From: DASSKW01 sp035701115
Lineage (GTDB): Bacteria > Pseudomonadota > Gammaproteobacteria > Natronospirales > REEB76
Direction of reading: 5' to 3'
NCBI GenBank assembly: GCA_035701115.1
Contig: DASSOA010000131.1
Span: 1-19,221 of the forward strand
DNA: 19,221 nt
The notes below the pieces were generated by a model. The model did not search any database and was not told where the DNA came from. It saw only the letters and a list, made by a program, of their open reading frames with translations. The stretch's first letter is position 1. Each line of letters opens with the position of its first letter. Positions 1-6,563 of this stretch are shown here, piece by piece. A program made the position numbers and the translations under genes.

Positions 1-38
1 CTGCTCTCGGAGCCGATTCAGATTCACGCTGCAACCGC

Positions 39-1358
39 ATGACGATGCACGCGCACACGCCATTTCTTGCCGTCATGGATCTCGCCGAACGCCTCGACGG
101 CGACGCGAGTGACTACGATTCGCTGCTCGAGATGGCGGAAAACCGGCAGTTCGTGCTGCTTGGCGAAGCGACGCACGGCACTCGTGAGTTTTACCGGATG
201 CGGGCGGAAATCTCGTTGCGTCTGATTGCCGAGCACGGGTTCGAAGCGGTCGCAATCGAAGGCGACTGGCCGGATACCTGGCGCATGAACCGGTTCGTTC
301 AGGGCGAAAACAACGATACACCGGAAGCAGCACTGTCCGATTTCGAGCGCTTTCCGCTCTGGATGTGGCGCAATGTGGAAATGCTCGAATTTATCTCCGA
401 ACTCCGCCGCTATAACCTCGCGCGGCCGGCCGGACGACGCGTCGGTATCTACGGGCTCGATCTCTACAGCCTGTACCGCTCTGCAGATGCTGTGATTCGC
501 TATCTCGAACATGTGGATCCGGAGCAGGCCGAAGTAGCCCGCCAACGATACATGCTGCTTGACAGCGTCAGGGAACCGCAGACCTACGGCTATCAGGCGG
601 CATTCGGGATCAGACCCGCGGCGCGCGATGAGGTGGTAAAGCAATTGACGGAATTGCGTGAAGCGGAACAACGTTACCTCGCGGAGAACGGAATTTCCGC
701 GCAGGATGCGCAGTTCATGGCGGAGCGCAACGCCACGGTAGTCGTGAATGCGGAAAACTACTACCGCGGCATGTTCAGCAGCCGGACCAATACCTGGAAT
801 CTCCGCGATTCGCACATGTGCGACACGTTGTTTGCTCTGGCGGCGCACCGGGTACGCAGAGGCGGAACCGGGCGCGTCGTGGTGTGGGCTCACAATTCGC
901 ACCAGGGCGATGCGCGTGCGACCGAAGCGAACGAGCGCGGCGAATGGAATCTCGGTCAGCTGGTTCGCGAACGGGTTGGTCCGGCTGCGCTGCTCGTAGG
1001 CTTTACTACCTACACCGGACACGTGTCGGCTGCATCCGGGTGGGATGGCGAAGTGGAGTACAAGTGGATACGACCGGCGCTCAGGGAAAGCTATGAGTAT
1101 CTGTTTCACAGCACGCATCGTGACCGGTTCTTCCTGCCGCTGGCGTTGCCGGCAGCGGAGCGACTGCAGGAGACCATGCTGGAGCGCGCCATTGGCGTGA
1201 TCTATGTGCCGCACACCGAGCGCGCGAGTCACTACTTCGACGCATCGCTTGCCGCCCAGTTCGATGCCGTGTTTCATGTTGATGAAACCGATGCCGTCGA
1301 ACCGCTGGATGTTCCGCATCAGTGGCAGCGGCGTGCAAGCACCCATCTCAGCGCGTGA
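39..1358 (+). CDS. Erythromycin esterase family protein (start uncertain, may extend off window)
   Basis: This 439-residue protein matches the erythromycin-esterase (EreA/EreB-like) hydrolase family over its whole length. The visible active-site pattern is GEATHGT with Glu43 and His46, then FYRMRAE with Arg55, Glu74 in VAIEGDW, and His285/His288 in WAHNSHQGD. In characterised members the first His acts as the general base for hydrolysis of a macrolide lactone. Most chromosomal homologues have no proven macrolide activity and sit in stress-gene clusters, so resistance should not be assumed. No signal peptide is seen, so it should be cytoplasmic. The ATG at 39 has no recognisable Shine-Dalgarno, and the frame stays open to the left edge. 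The protein could therefore start earlier or be fused to an upstream domain; phosphoribosyltransferase fusions are known in this family. A hydrolase gene follows 28 nt downstream. Confidence 0.85.
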   Translation: MTMHAHTPFLAVMDLAERLDGDASDYDSLLEMAENRQFVLLGEATHGTREFYRMRAEISLRLIAEHGFEAVAIEGDWPDTWRMNRFVQGENNDTPEAALSDFERFPLWMWRNVEMLEFISELRRYNLARPAGRRVGIYGLDLYSLYRSADAVIRYLEHVDPEQAEVARQRYMLLDSVREPQTYGYQAAFGIRPAARDEVVKQLTELREAEQRYLAENGISAQDAQFMAERNATVVVNAENYYRGMFSSRTNTWNLRDSHMCDTLFALAAHRVRRGGTGRVVVWAHNSHQGDARATEANERGEWNLGQLVRERVGPAALLVGFTTYTGHVSAASGWDGEVEYKWIRPALRESYEYLFHSTHRDRFFLPLALPAAERLQETMLERAIGVIYVPHTERASHYFDASLAAQFDAVFHVDETDAVEPLDVPHQWQRRASTHLSA

Positions 1359-1386
1359 TACAAAAGCACCGCAGGAGGAAGCACGC

Positions 1387-2091
1387 ATGAGCACCGCCGA
1401 TGAACATGACGTTTTGATTCATGCCGACGATGTGTTTCTGGATGGCATCCTGTCGCTGCCCGCGATGGGGGCGCAGGGGATCGTGATTTTTGCCCACGGC
1501 AGCGGCAGCAGCCGCTTCAGCAAACGCAACCGGCAGGTTGCCGCCTGTCTTAACGACGCGGGATTTGCCACGCTGTTGTTCGATTTGCTGACCAAAGACG
1601 AAAATGAAAAAGACATCTACACTGCGGAATACCGCTTCAATATTCATCTGCTGAGCCAGCGTCTCGTGAAAGTCGTGGACTGGTTGATGCTGGACAACAA
1701 TACCAATGCCTTGCCGGCAGGACTGTTCGGTGCGAGCACCGGTGCGGCCGCCGCACTGGTGGCAGCCGCCGACCGCCCGGAGCGCGTCAAATGCGTCGTG
1801 TCGCGCGGCGGACGTCCCGATCTGGCAGGCGAGGCATTGTCACGGGTCAAGGCGCCCACGCTGCTTCTGGTAGGTTCGCGTGACACAGATGTCATAGAAC
1901 TCAACCGGCTGGCGGCGGCCCGCATTCGTTGCGAATACCAGCTCACGCTGGTATCGGGCGCCACTCATTTGTTCGAGGAACCTGGTGCGCTCGAACGGGT
2001 TTCCCAGCTTGCCTCGGAATGGTTCACCCGGCATTTGCTGCCGCACCCGCGCCTGGAACGTCCCATGCCACATCGCGCCCTGCGCCCGTGA
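1387..2091 (+). CDS. Dienelactone hydrolase-like alpha/beta hydrolase
   Basis: This 234-residue cytoplasmic alpha/beta hydrolase belongs to the dienelactone-hydrolase-like group often found next to or fused with phosphoribosyltransferases. The oxyanion-hole segment FAHGSGSSR lies at about 35-43. The nucleophile elbow is GASTG (Ser117), the likely acid is Asp166 or Asp168 in LVGSRDTDV, and the catalytic His is His194 in SGATHLFEE. The start at 1387 was chosen because a perfect AGGAGG at 1373-1378 lies 8 nt upstream. The same frame is open further upstream, but that part only shadows the esterase gene. The gap to the esterase stop is 28 nt, so the two are probably co-transcribed. The substrate is unknown, and no true dienelactone activity is implied. 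The stop lies 12 nt from the stop of the convergent transporter gene. Confidence 0.87.
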   Translation: MSTADEHDVLIHADDVFLDGILSLPAMGAQGIVIFAHGSGSSRFSKRNRQVAACLNDAGFATLLFDLLTKDENEKDIYTAEYRFNIHLLSQRLVKVVDWLMLDNNTNALPAGLFGASTGAAAALVAAADRPERVKCVVSRGGRPDLAGEALSRVKAPTLLLVGSRDTDVIELNRLAAARIRCEYQLTLVSGATHLFEEPGALERVSQLASEWFTRHLLPHPRLERPMPHRALRP

Positions 2092-2103
2092 CACGTCGCG
2101 GCG

Positions 2104-3018
2104 TCAGACGCCGATGCTGACCAGTATCACGCCGCCGACCACGAGCAGGGACGCGACACCTTTCTGAAGCAGATTGGCTGGTGCGAGGTTTTCGCGGCCG
2201 AGCTTGGGCAGAAACAGCGTAATCAATACCCCGAACAGGAACACGAGCAGCGGGGTGGTGCTGCCGATGGCCTGCACCATGCCGAGCGGAGCCAGCAGCA
2301 GTGCGTAGCGCGCGCCAAGCGTGCCACCGAAATTGATCAGCTCGTTGATCGCATTTACCGACAGAATCGCCCCGGTATTGGCCCTGAGCGAAGCCGCGAA
2401 TTCGCGGCGCACGCTGCCGATCGTCAGCAGACCGATGCCGTAGAGAATCTCGCCTGTATAAGTCCAGAAGGCTGTGGTCCAGAAGTCGGCCTTGATGGCA
2501 AAAATATTGAAGATGACCGAGCTCACGGCAATCGTGAACGTGCAGGCGAGCATCAGCAGCAGCAATTGCGGTTTGAACCGGCCGTGTCGTTTCCGGAACT
2601 GGAACGAGACCAGCGCGGCACCCGCCACGATCAGCGCGCCGCCGCCGAGCTGGCGGGTTGTCAGCGTCTCACCCAGGAACAGGTACGCAAGCAATCCGCC
2701 GAACAATGGCGTGGCCTGGAAATAGGCGCCGACAACCGATGCTTCCTCGTTCCGCAACGCGCCCAGATAAAAATGCATTGCCCCCATGTACAGTACGCCC
2801 GCCAGAATGATCAGCGGAATGTGCTCATGGCCCGGTGCGGCAGCGTCCGGCCGGTAATACCCGATAAACGGCAGGACTGCGATGTCGATCAGTGCCGTGA
2901 AGATCAACAACACTGCAACCCGGCCGTGCTTGAAATAGCGTTCGACAAGATATTTGTCAATGTGGGTGGAAAGCGCCCACATGACCGGACCGGAAAACGA
3001 AAACAGCAGCCAGCTCAT
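2104..3018 (-). CDS. DMT-superfamily (EamA-like) transporter
   Basis: This very hydrophobic 304-residue protein has about ten predicted membrane segments and the two-repeat layout of EamA/DMT transporters (repeats at roughly 1-135 and 150-303). The first repeat contains the typical segment GAYFQATPLFGGLLAYLFLGE (about 105-125), where a helix ends in a conserved Leu-Gly-Glu. The second repeat contains the corresponding APLGMVQAIGSTTPLLVFLFG region. Family members export or import amino acids, metabolites or nucleotide sugars across the inner membrane, and nothing here fixes the substrate. The ATG at 3018 has only a weak purine stretch upstream. The gene converges on the hydrolase gene and is divergent from the CLC gene, so it is probably a single-gene unit. 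Confidence 0.83.
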   Translation of the reverse strand: MSWLLFSFSGPVMWALSTHIDKYLVERYFKHGRVAVLLIFTALIDIAVLPFIGYYRPDAAAPGHEHIPLIILAGVLYMGAMHFYLGALRNEEASVVGAYFQATPLFGGLLAYLFLGETLTTRQLGGGALIVAGAALVSFQFRKRHGRFKPQLLLLMLACTFTIAVSSVIFNIFAIKADFWTTAFWTYTGEILYGIGLLTIGSVRREFAASLRANTGAILSVNAINELINFGGTLGARYALLLAPLGMVQAIGSTTPLLVFLFGVLITLFLPKLGRENLAPANLLQKGVASLLVVGGVILVSIGV

Positions 3019-3186
3019 GTGATTTCGCCGCTACAGCGCCACTGAAGCCTCATTTCAAAACGCGGGCAATTTGATTGAAGGTCCAGCTGGTTTGAAGTCG
3101 GCATGCTCGCTAAAGTCCACCAAACCGTTCTTGGTCGGTGCGCCATTGTATGTCGAGATTGCCGCGCCGTGCAGCGGGCCAATATT

Positions 3187-3215
3187 TTGACCTCGATGCC
3201 GGCAAGGCGCATCAT
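3187..3215 (+). promoter_or_regulatory. Candidate sigma-70 promoter for the CLC gene
   Basis: A -35-like TTGACC (3187-3192, 5/6 to consensus) and a -10-like CATCAT (3210-3215, 4/6) are separated by exactly 17 bp. Transcription would begin near 3222, giving a leader of about 56 nt before the ATG at 3278. The rest of the divergent gap (3019-3277) shows no gene, strong repeat or RNA structure. The call rests on consensus matching by eye only. Confidence 0.35.
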
Positions 3216-3277
3216 TGCAAGTTGTGTCCCGCAAGAACAAGAACCGAAGTTCCAGTGCCGTCGCGACAGGTGTTCGC

Positions 3278-5098
3278 ATGCCCGTTTCAGGATGTGGCGT
3301 GATGCTCAGGCGCTGGATGGATGAGGATGTGCCGCTGCGATTTGTCATGCTGGCGATCGTGGTCGGCGTCGTTGCGGGTTTCGGTGCAGTGGTGTTTCGT
3401 GACCTGATCGCGCTGGTACACAACCTGTCTTTTGCCGGTTTTCTGTCTCTCACCTACAACGCCAATCAGCACACACCGGCCAGCCCGCTCGGTGCGTGGA
3501 TTGTGCTGGTGCCAGTTGCCGGCGCAATCGTGGTTGTGTTCCTGGTGTCCAGGTTTGCACCTGAAGCCAAAGGTCACGGTGTGCCGGAAGTGATGGATGC
3601 GATGTATTACCGTCGCGGCATAATCCGGCCGCTGGTCGGTGCGGTGAAGGCGGTTGCATCGGCGATATCCATCGGTACCGGTGGTGCAGTCGGGCGTGAA
3701 GGCCCCATCATCCAGATCGGCGCGTCGTTCGGTTCCACTCTTGCGCAATGGCTGCGTCTTCGGCAATGGCAGACCATGACGCTGATCGCCTGCGGTGCGG
3801 CTGGCGGCATTGCCGCGACATTCAATACCCCCATCGGCGGGGTGCTGTTCGCGGTGGAACTGATAATGCCGGAAATCAGCGTTCGGACCCTGATTCCGGT
3901 TGCGCTTGCGACGGGCACGGCGACCGCAATCGGTCGCGTGGTTTTCGGCGATCACCCGGCATTTGTGATCCCCGCGCTGCAAATGACGTCGGCGTCGGTC
4001 ATTTCACCCGGCAGCATGGTCGCCTACCTGGCGTTCGGTTTGTTGCTCGGCGTCGCGTCGTTGCTGCTCATTCGCGCGATCTACGGCATGGAAGATCTTT
4101 TCCAGCGTTTGCCGGGTGGTTATTACGTACGCCATCTCACCGGCATGCTGCTGGTCGGCGTGATGATGTATCTATTCCTGCATTTCTCCGGCCATTACTA
4201 CGTGCAGGGTGTAGGCTATGCAACCGTGCAGGACGTGCTGGTACGGGCTGTATTGAATCCCTGGTTCCTGTTGTTGCTGTTTGCGGCCAAGTTGCTCGCC
4301 ACGGGGTTGACACTGGGTTCCGGCGGCTCGGGTGGCGTGTTTTCGCCGTCGCTGTTTCTGGGTGCGACGCTCGGCGGCTGTTACGGTGCAGTGCTGCATC
4401 GCTTCCTGCCGTGGTTGCATGTGGATGTCGCGAGTCTGGCGGTGGTCGGGATGGCAGGTGCGATCGGAGGCGGAACCGGTGCGGTCGTTACCGGAATCGT
4501 GATCGTTTACGAGATGACCCGCGACTACAACATCATTCTTCCGGCGCTGATTGCCGTTTCTGTGGCCTACGGTGTGCGCCGCTGGTTCGAGCGCGGCAGC
4601 GTCTATGATCTGAAACTGATCCGGCGCGGGCACTATATTCCGGAATCGTTGCAGACCAACATGTATCTGCTGCACGGCGTCAGGGAGTTCTTGCGGCGTC
4701 CCGTTATCCGCATGCCCCTGCACGGCGATTGGGAGCGGCTGAAGCAATATATGACGCGGGCACGCCGCGTACCGCATGTTGCCATCACCGACAGCGGTAA
4801 ATTGCTTGGGGTGATCGTCGCCGAGCAGGTCGCAAATCTGAAATGGGACATGACGGTTGCGGATGCACTGGCGCAAAAGGCCGAGAAGCGCTTCGTTGTC
4901 GTGAGTCGCGGGGACAGGTTGTTCGACGTCATGGCCGCGCTGCGGGAGTCCGGTGCATCGGTTGCCGTGGTCACAACCACCGGCGAGTTGCACGATCCGC
5001 TGGAAATCAAGGGCATGTTGACTTGGCACGATCTCGAACGAATTACCAATCTTCCGCGGCCATTGCTCAGCCCTCGTGACGAACACGGCGTGAGCTGA
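3278..5098 (+). CDS. CLC-family chloride channel/transporter with CBS domains
   Basis: This 606-residue protein has the CLC membrane domain (about 15-435) and a cytoplasmic CBS-domain pair (about 474-590). All three selectivity signatures are present: GHGVPE at 99-104, GREGP at 139-143 carrying the gating Glu141, and GGVFSPSLF at 352-360. Tyr443 sits in the position of the anion-coordinating Tyr. Two positions are unusual. The central Ser of the first motif is His100. In the FNTPIGGVLFAVE segment, the residue aligned with the E. coli proton glutamate Glu203 is Leu195. CLC proteins conduct Cl- or exchange Cl- for H+ across the inner membrane; the CBS pair often binds adenosine nucleotides. The start at 3278 follows an ACAGG 7 nt upstream. 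ATG 3302 is an alternative, and TTG 3215 would fall on the predicted -10 box. Confidence 0.88.
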   Translation: MPVSGCGVMLRRWMDEDVPLRFVMLAIVVGVVAGFGAVVFRDLIALVHNLSFAGFLSLTYNANQHTPASPLGAWIVLVPVAGAIVVVFLVSRFAPEAKGHGVPEVMDAMYYRRGIIRPLVGAVKAVASAISIGTGGAVGREGPIIQIGASFGSTLAQWLRLRQWQTMTLIACGAAGGIAATFNTPIGGVLFAVELIMPEISVRTLIPVALATGTATAIGRVVFGDHPAFVIPALQMTSASVISPGSMVAYLAFGLLLGVASLLLIRAIYGMEDLFQRLPGGYYVRHLTGMLLVGVMMYLFLHFSGHYYVQGVGYATVQDVLVRAVLNPWFLLLLFAAKLLATGLTLGSGGSGGVFSPSLFLGATLGGCYGAVLHRFLPWLHVDVASLAVVGMAGAIGGGTGAVVTGIVIVYEMTRDYNIILPALIAVSVAYGVRRWFERGSVYDLKLIRRGHYIPESLQTNMYLLHGVREFLRRPVIRMPLHGDWERLKQYMTRARRVPHVAITDSGKLLGVIVAEQVANLKWDMTVADALAQKAEKRFVVVSRGDRLFDVMAALRESGASVAVVTTTGELHDPLEIKGMLTWHDLERITNLPRPLLSPRDEHGVS

Positions 5099-5113
5099 TC
5101 AGCACGCGGGCCG

Positions 5114-5142
5114 GCGACAACTCCTGCGGACTGGTTGATAAT
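5114..5142 (+). promoter_or_regulatory. Candidate sigma-70 promoter for the glutathione peroxidase gene
   Basis: A -35-like GCGACA (5114-5119, 4/6) and a good -10 GATAAT (5137-5142, 5/6) are separated by 17 bp in the short gap after the CLC gene. The predicted start near 5149 leaves a leader of about 20 nt that carries the AAGGGGG ribosome-binding site. No clear terminator lies between the CLC stop and this site, so read-through is also possible. Confidence 0.4.
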
Positions 5143-5169
5143 AGGCGAACCGAAACAAGGGGGCAGCCG

Positions 5170-5652
5170 ATGTCGCTTTACGATATTGAAGTCAGAACAA
5201 TTGAAGGGGAAGCCACGACGCTGGAGCGGTATCGCGGCAGCGTGTTGTTGATCGTCAATGTGGCGAGCCGCTGCGGCTTTACCCCGCAATACAAGGGTCT
5301 GGAATCGCTGTACCGGCAATACCGCGACCGCGGCTTTGCGGTGCTGGGCTTTCCCTGCGACCAGTTTGCACACCAGGAACCCGGCGACGAAAAGGAGATC
5401 AGGGAATTCTGTTCCCTGAACTACGACGTCAGCTTTCCGATGTTCGCCAAGATCAAGGTAAACGGTCCGGGTACGCATCCGCTGTACCGGCTGCTCAAAT
5501 CCGAGCGCCGCGGCCTGTTCGGCACGCAAAGCATCAAATGGAACTTCACCAAGTTCCTGGTCGGGCGTGACGGCAGGGTGCTGAAGCGCTTTGCGACCCG
5601 TACCACCCCTGAACAGATCGCGAAACGCGTCGCGGCCGTCCTGGCGCGCTGA
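5170..5652 (+). CDS. Glutathione peroxidase family (probably thioredoxin-dependent)
   Basis: This 160-residue thioredoxin-fold peroxidase reduces H2O2 and organic hydroperoxides in the cytoplasm. The peroxidatic Cys35 lies in NVASRCGFTPQY. The catalytic tetrad partners are Gln69 (in the AHQEPG segment), Trp124 and Asn125 (in KWNF). Two further cysteines are present: Cys63 in FPCDQF and Cys81 in REFCSLNYDVSFPMF. By analogy with plant and bacterial relatives, Cys81 is the likely resolving Cys, which points to thioredoxin rather than glutathione as reductant. There is a cysteine, not selenocysteine, at the active site. The length is typical for bacterial members (BtuE-like). ATG 5170 follows AAGGGGG by 6 nt. 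No signal peptide is present. Confidence 0.93.
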   Translation: MSLYDIEVRTIEGEATTLERYRGSVLLIVNVASRCGFTPQYKGLESLYRQYRDRGFAVLGFPCDQFAHQEPGDEKEIREFCSLNYDVSFPMFAKIKVNGPGTHPLYRLLKSERRGLFGTQSIKWNFTKFLVGRDGRVLKRFATRTTPEQIAKRVAAVLAR

Positions 5653-5688
5653 GCGGGGCACAGCCGCCGATCAACGCCGGCTCCCGAA

Positions 5689-5706
5689 ACTGCCCGATCC
5701 GGCAGT
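5689..5706 (+). terminator. Weak hairpin after the glutathione peroxidase gene
   Basis: ACTGCC (5689-5694) and GGCAGT (5701-5706) form a perfect 6-bp stem with a 6-nt loop, 37 nt after the peroxidase stop. No T-run follows, so if this is a terminator it is a weak one. Confidence 0.22.
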
Positions 5707-5734
5707 CAGTGGTCGGCGCGGATCTTGTCACAGT

Positions 5735-5754
5735 TGCGTCAGGCAGTTGACGCA
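5735..5754. promoter_or_regulatory. Perfect 7-bp dyad upstream of the efflux operon (candidate operator)
   Basis: TGCGTCA (5735-5741) and TGACGCA (5748-5754) are perfect inverted copies around the 6-nt spacer GGCAGT. Half-sites of this kind on one helical face are typical of dimeric repressors or activators. The site ends 63 nt before the ATPase start, in the only sizeable non-coding gap (5653-5817) upstream of the pump operon. A -10-like GATCAT (5755-5760, 4/6) directly abuts it, so a bound protein could block RNA polymerase. The regulator is not encoded in this window. Confidence 0.4.
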
Positions 5755-5817
5755 GATCATCCGTCCGCCCCGCGCAAGGGGCTAGAGTGGTTCCAGTGTC
5801 CCGAAACCGGACTGCTC

Positions 5818-6561
5818 ATGGACGCATCGCAGGCCATCCCAGTACCCGACGAAACGCGGCGCGCAGTATTTCGTACCCGCGCACTCACGAAGACCTACGT
5901 GGTTGGCGAAATTCGCATTGAAGCGCTGCGCGGAATCGATCTCGATCTGTATGCCGGTGAGTTTGCCGTGCTGCTGGGCGCGTCAGGAAGCGGGAAGTCC
6001 ACGCTCCTCAATATTCTCGGCGGACTGGATACGCCGACGGGCGGCACGGTGCATTATGCGGATCACGTTCTCAGTCAGGCCAATGACCGGGAGCTGACAC
6101 GGTTCCGGCGCGAACACGTCGGCTTCGTGTTCCAGTTCTATAACCTGATCCCGAGTCTCACCGCGCGCGAAAACGTCGCGATCGTGACCGAGATCGCGAG
6201 TCATCCGCTGACGCCCGAGCACGCGCTCGAAGTGGTGGGACTTGGCGAGCGCCTGGATCATTTTCCTGCCCAGCTTTCCGGCGGCGAGCAGCAGCGCGTC
6301 GCGATCGCGCGCGCCATCGCCAAGAACCCCGACGTGCTGTTGTGCGACGAACCGACAGGTGCGCTCGATTCCAAAACCGGCATTCTGGTGCTGGAAGCGC
6401 TGGAACGTGTCAATCGCGAACTCGGTACCACGACTGTGGTAATTACCCACAACGTCGTGATCGGTGAAATGGCGGATCGCGTGATTCACCTCAGCGACGG
6501 CAGGATTGCCGGCATCACGTCCAACCCGGTGCGCCGACCCGCACACGAACTGAGGTGGTAG
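5818..6561 (+). CDS. ABC transporter ATP-binding protein (MacB/LolD type)
   Basis: This 247-residue cytoplasmic ATPase powers the adjacent FtsX-type permease. The motifs, in order, are Walker A GASGSGKST (54-62), the Q-loop Gln106 in FVFQFYNL, the signature LSGGEQQR (153-160), Walker B VLLCDEP with catalytic Glu178, the D-loop in GALD, and the switch His211 in VITHN. The DEPTGALDSKTG sequence is typical of the MacB/LolD/YbbA subfamily, which drives mechanotransmission or export of lipids, peptides or toxic compounds rather than import. ATG 5818 lacks a strong Shine-Dalgarno, but it puts the ABC fold about 15-20 residues from the N-terminus; an upstream TTG at 5725 would fall inside the dyad region. 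The stop TAG lies 2 nt before the preferred permease start. Confidence 0.92.
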   Translation: MDASQAIPVPDETRRAVFRTRALTKTYVVGEIRIEALRGIDLDLYAGEFAVLLGASGSGKSTLLNILGGLDTPTGGTVHYADHVLSQANDRELTRFRREHVGFVFQFYNLIPSLTARENVAIVTEIASHPLTPEHALEVVGLGERLDHFPAQLSGGEQQRVAIARAIAKNPDVLLCDEPTGALDSKTGILVLEALERVNRELGTTTVVITHNVVIGEMADRVIHLSDGRIAGITSNPVRRPAHELRW

Positions 6562-6563
6562 CG

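Noticed and set aside
39..1358. Calling the esterase a macrolide-resistance gene (ereA/ereB)
   Set aside because: The conserved residues support the family but not the substrate. Most chromosomal members are not known to confer resistance, and no mobile element is nearby.
24..1394. 456-codon minus-strand frame opposite the esterase gene
   Set aside because: The plus strand carries all erythromycin-esterase motifs, while the antisense product resembles nothing I recognise.
2100..2112. GGCGTC-A-GACGCC palindrome between the convergent hydrolase and EamA genes
   Set aside because: A one-base loop cannot form as drawn, and the repeat is partly coding for the transporter's last codons. No T-run is present.
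3019..3060. Minus-strand promoter (TTGAAA - 17 bp - TGTAGC) for the EamA transporter
   Set aside because: The -10 matches only 3 of 6 positions, and the start would fall almost on the ATG. The evidence is too thin.
4633..5661. 342-codon minus-strand frame across the CLC end and the whole glutathione peroxidase gene
   Set aside because: It overlaps two motif-bearing genes on the other strand and lacks a domain of its own.
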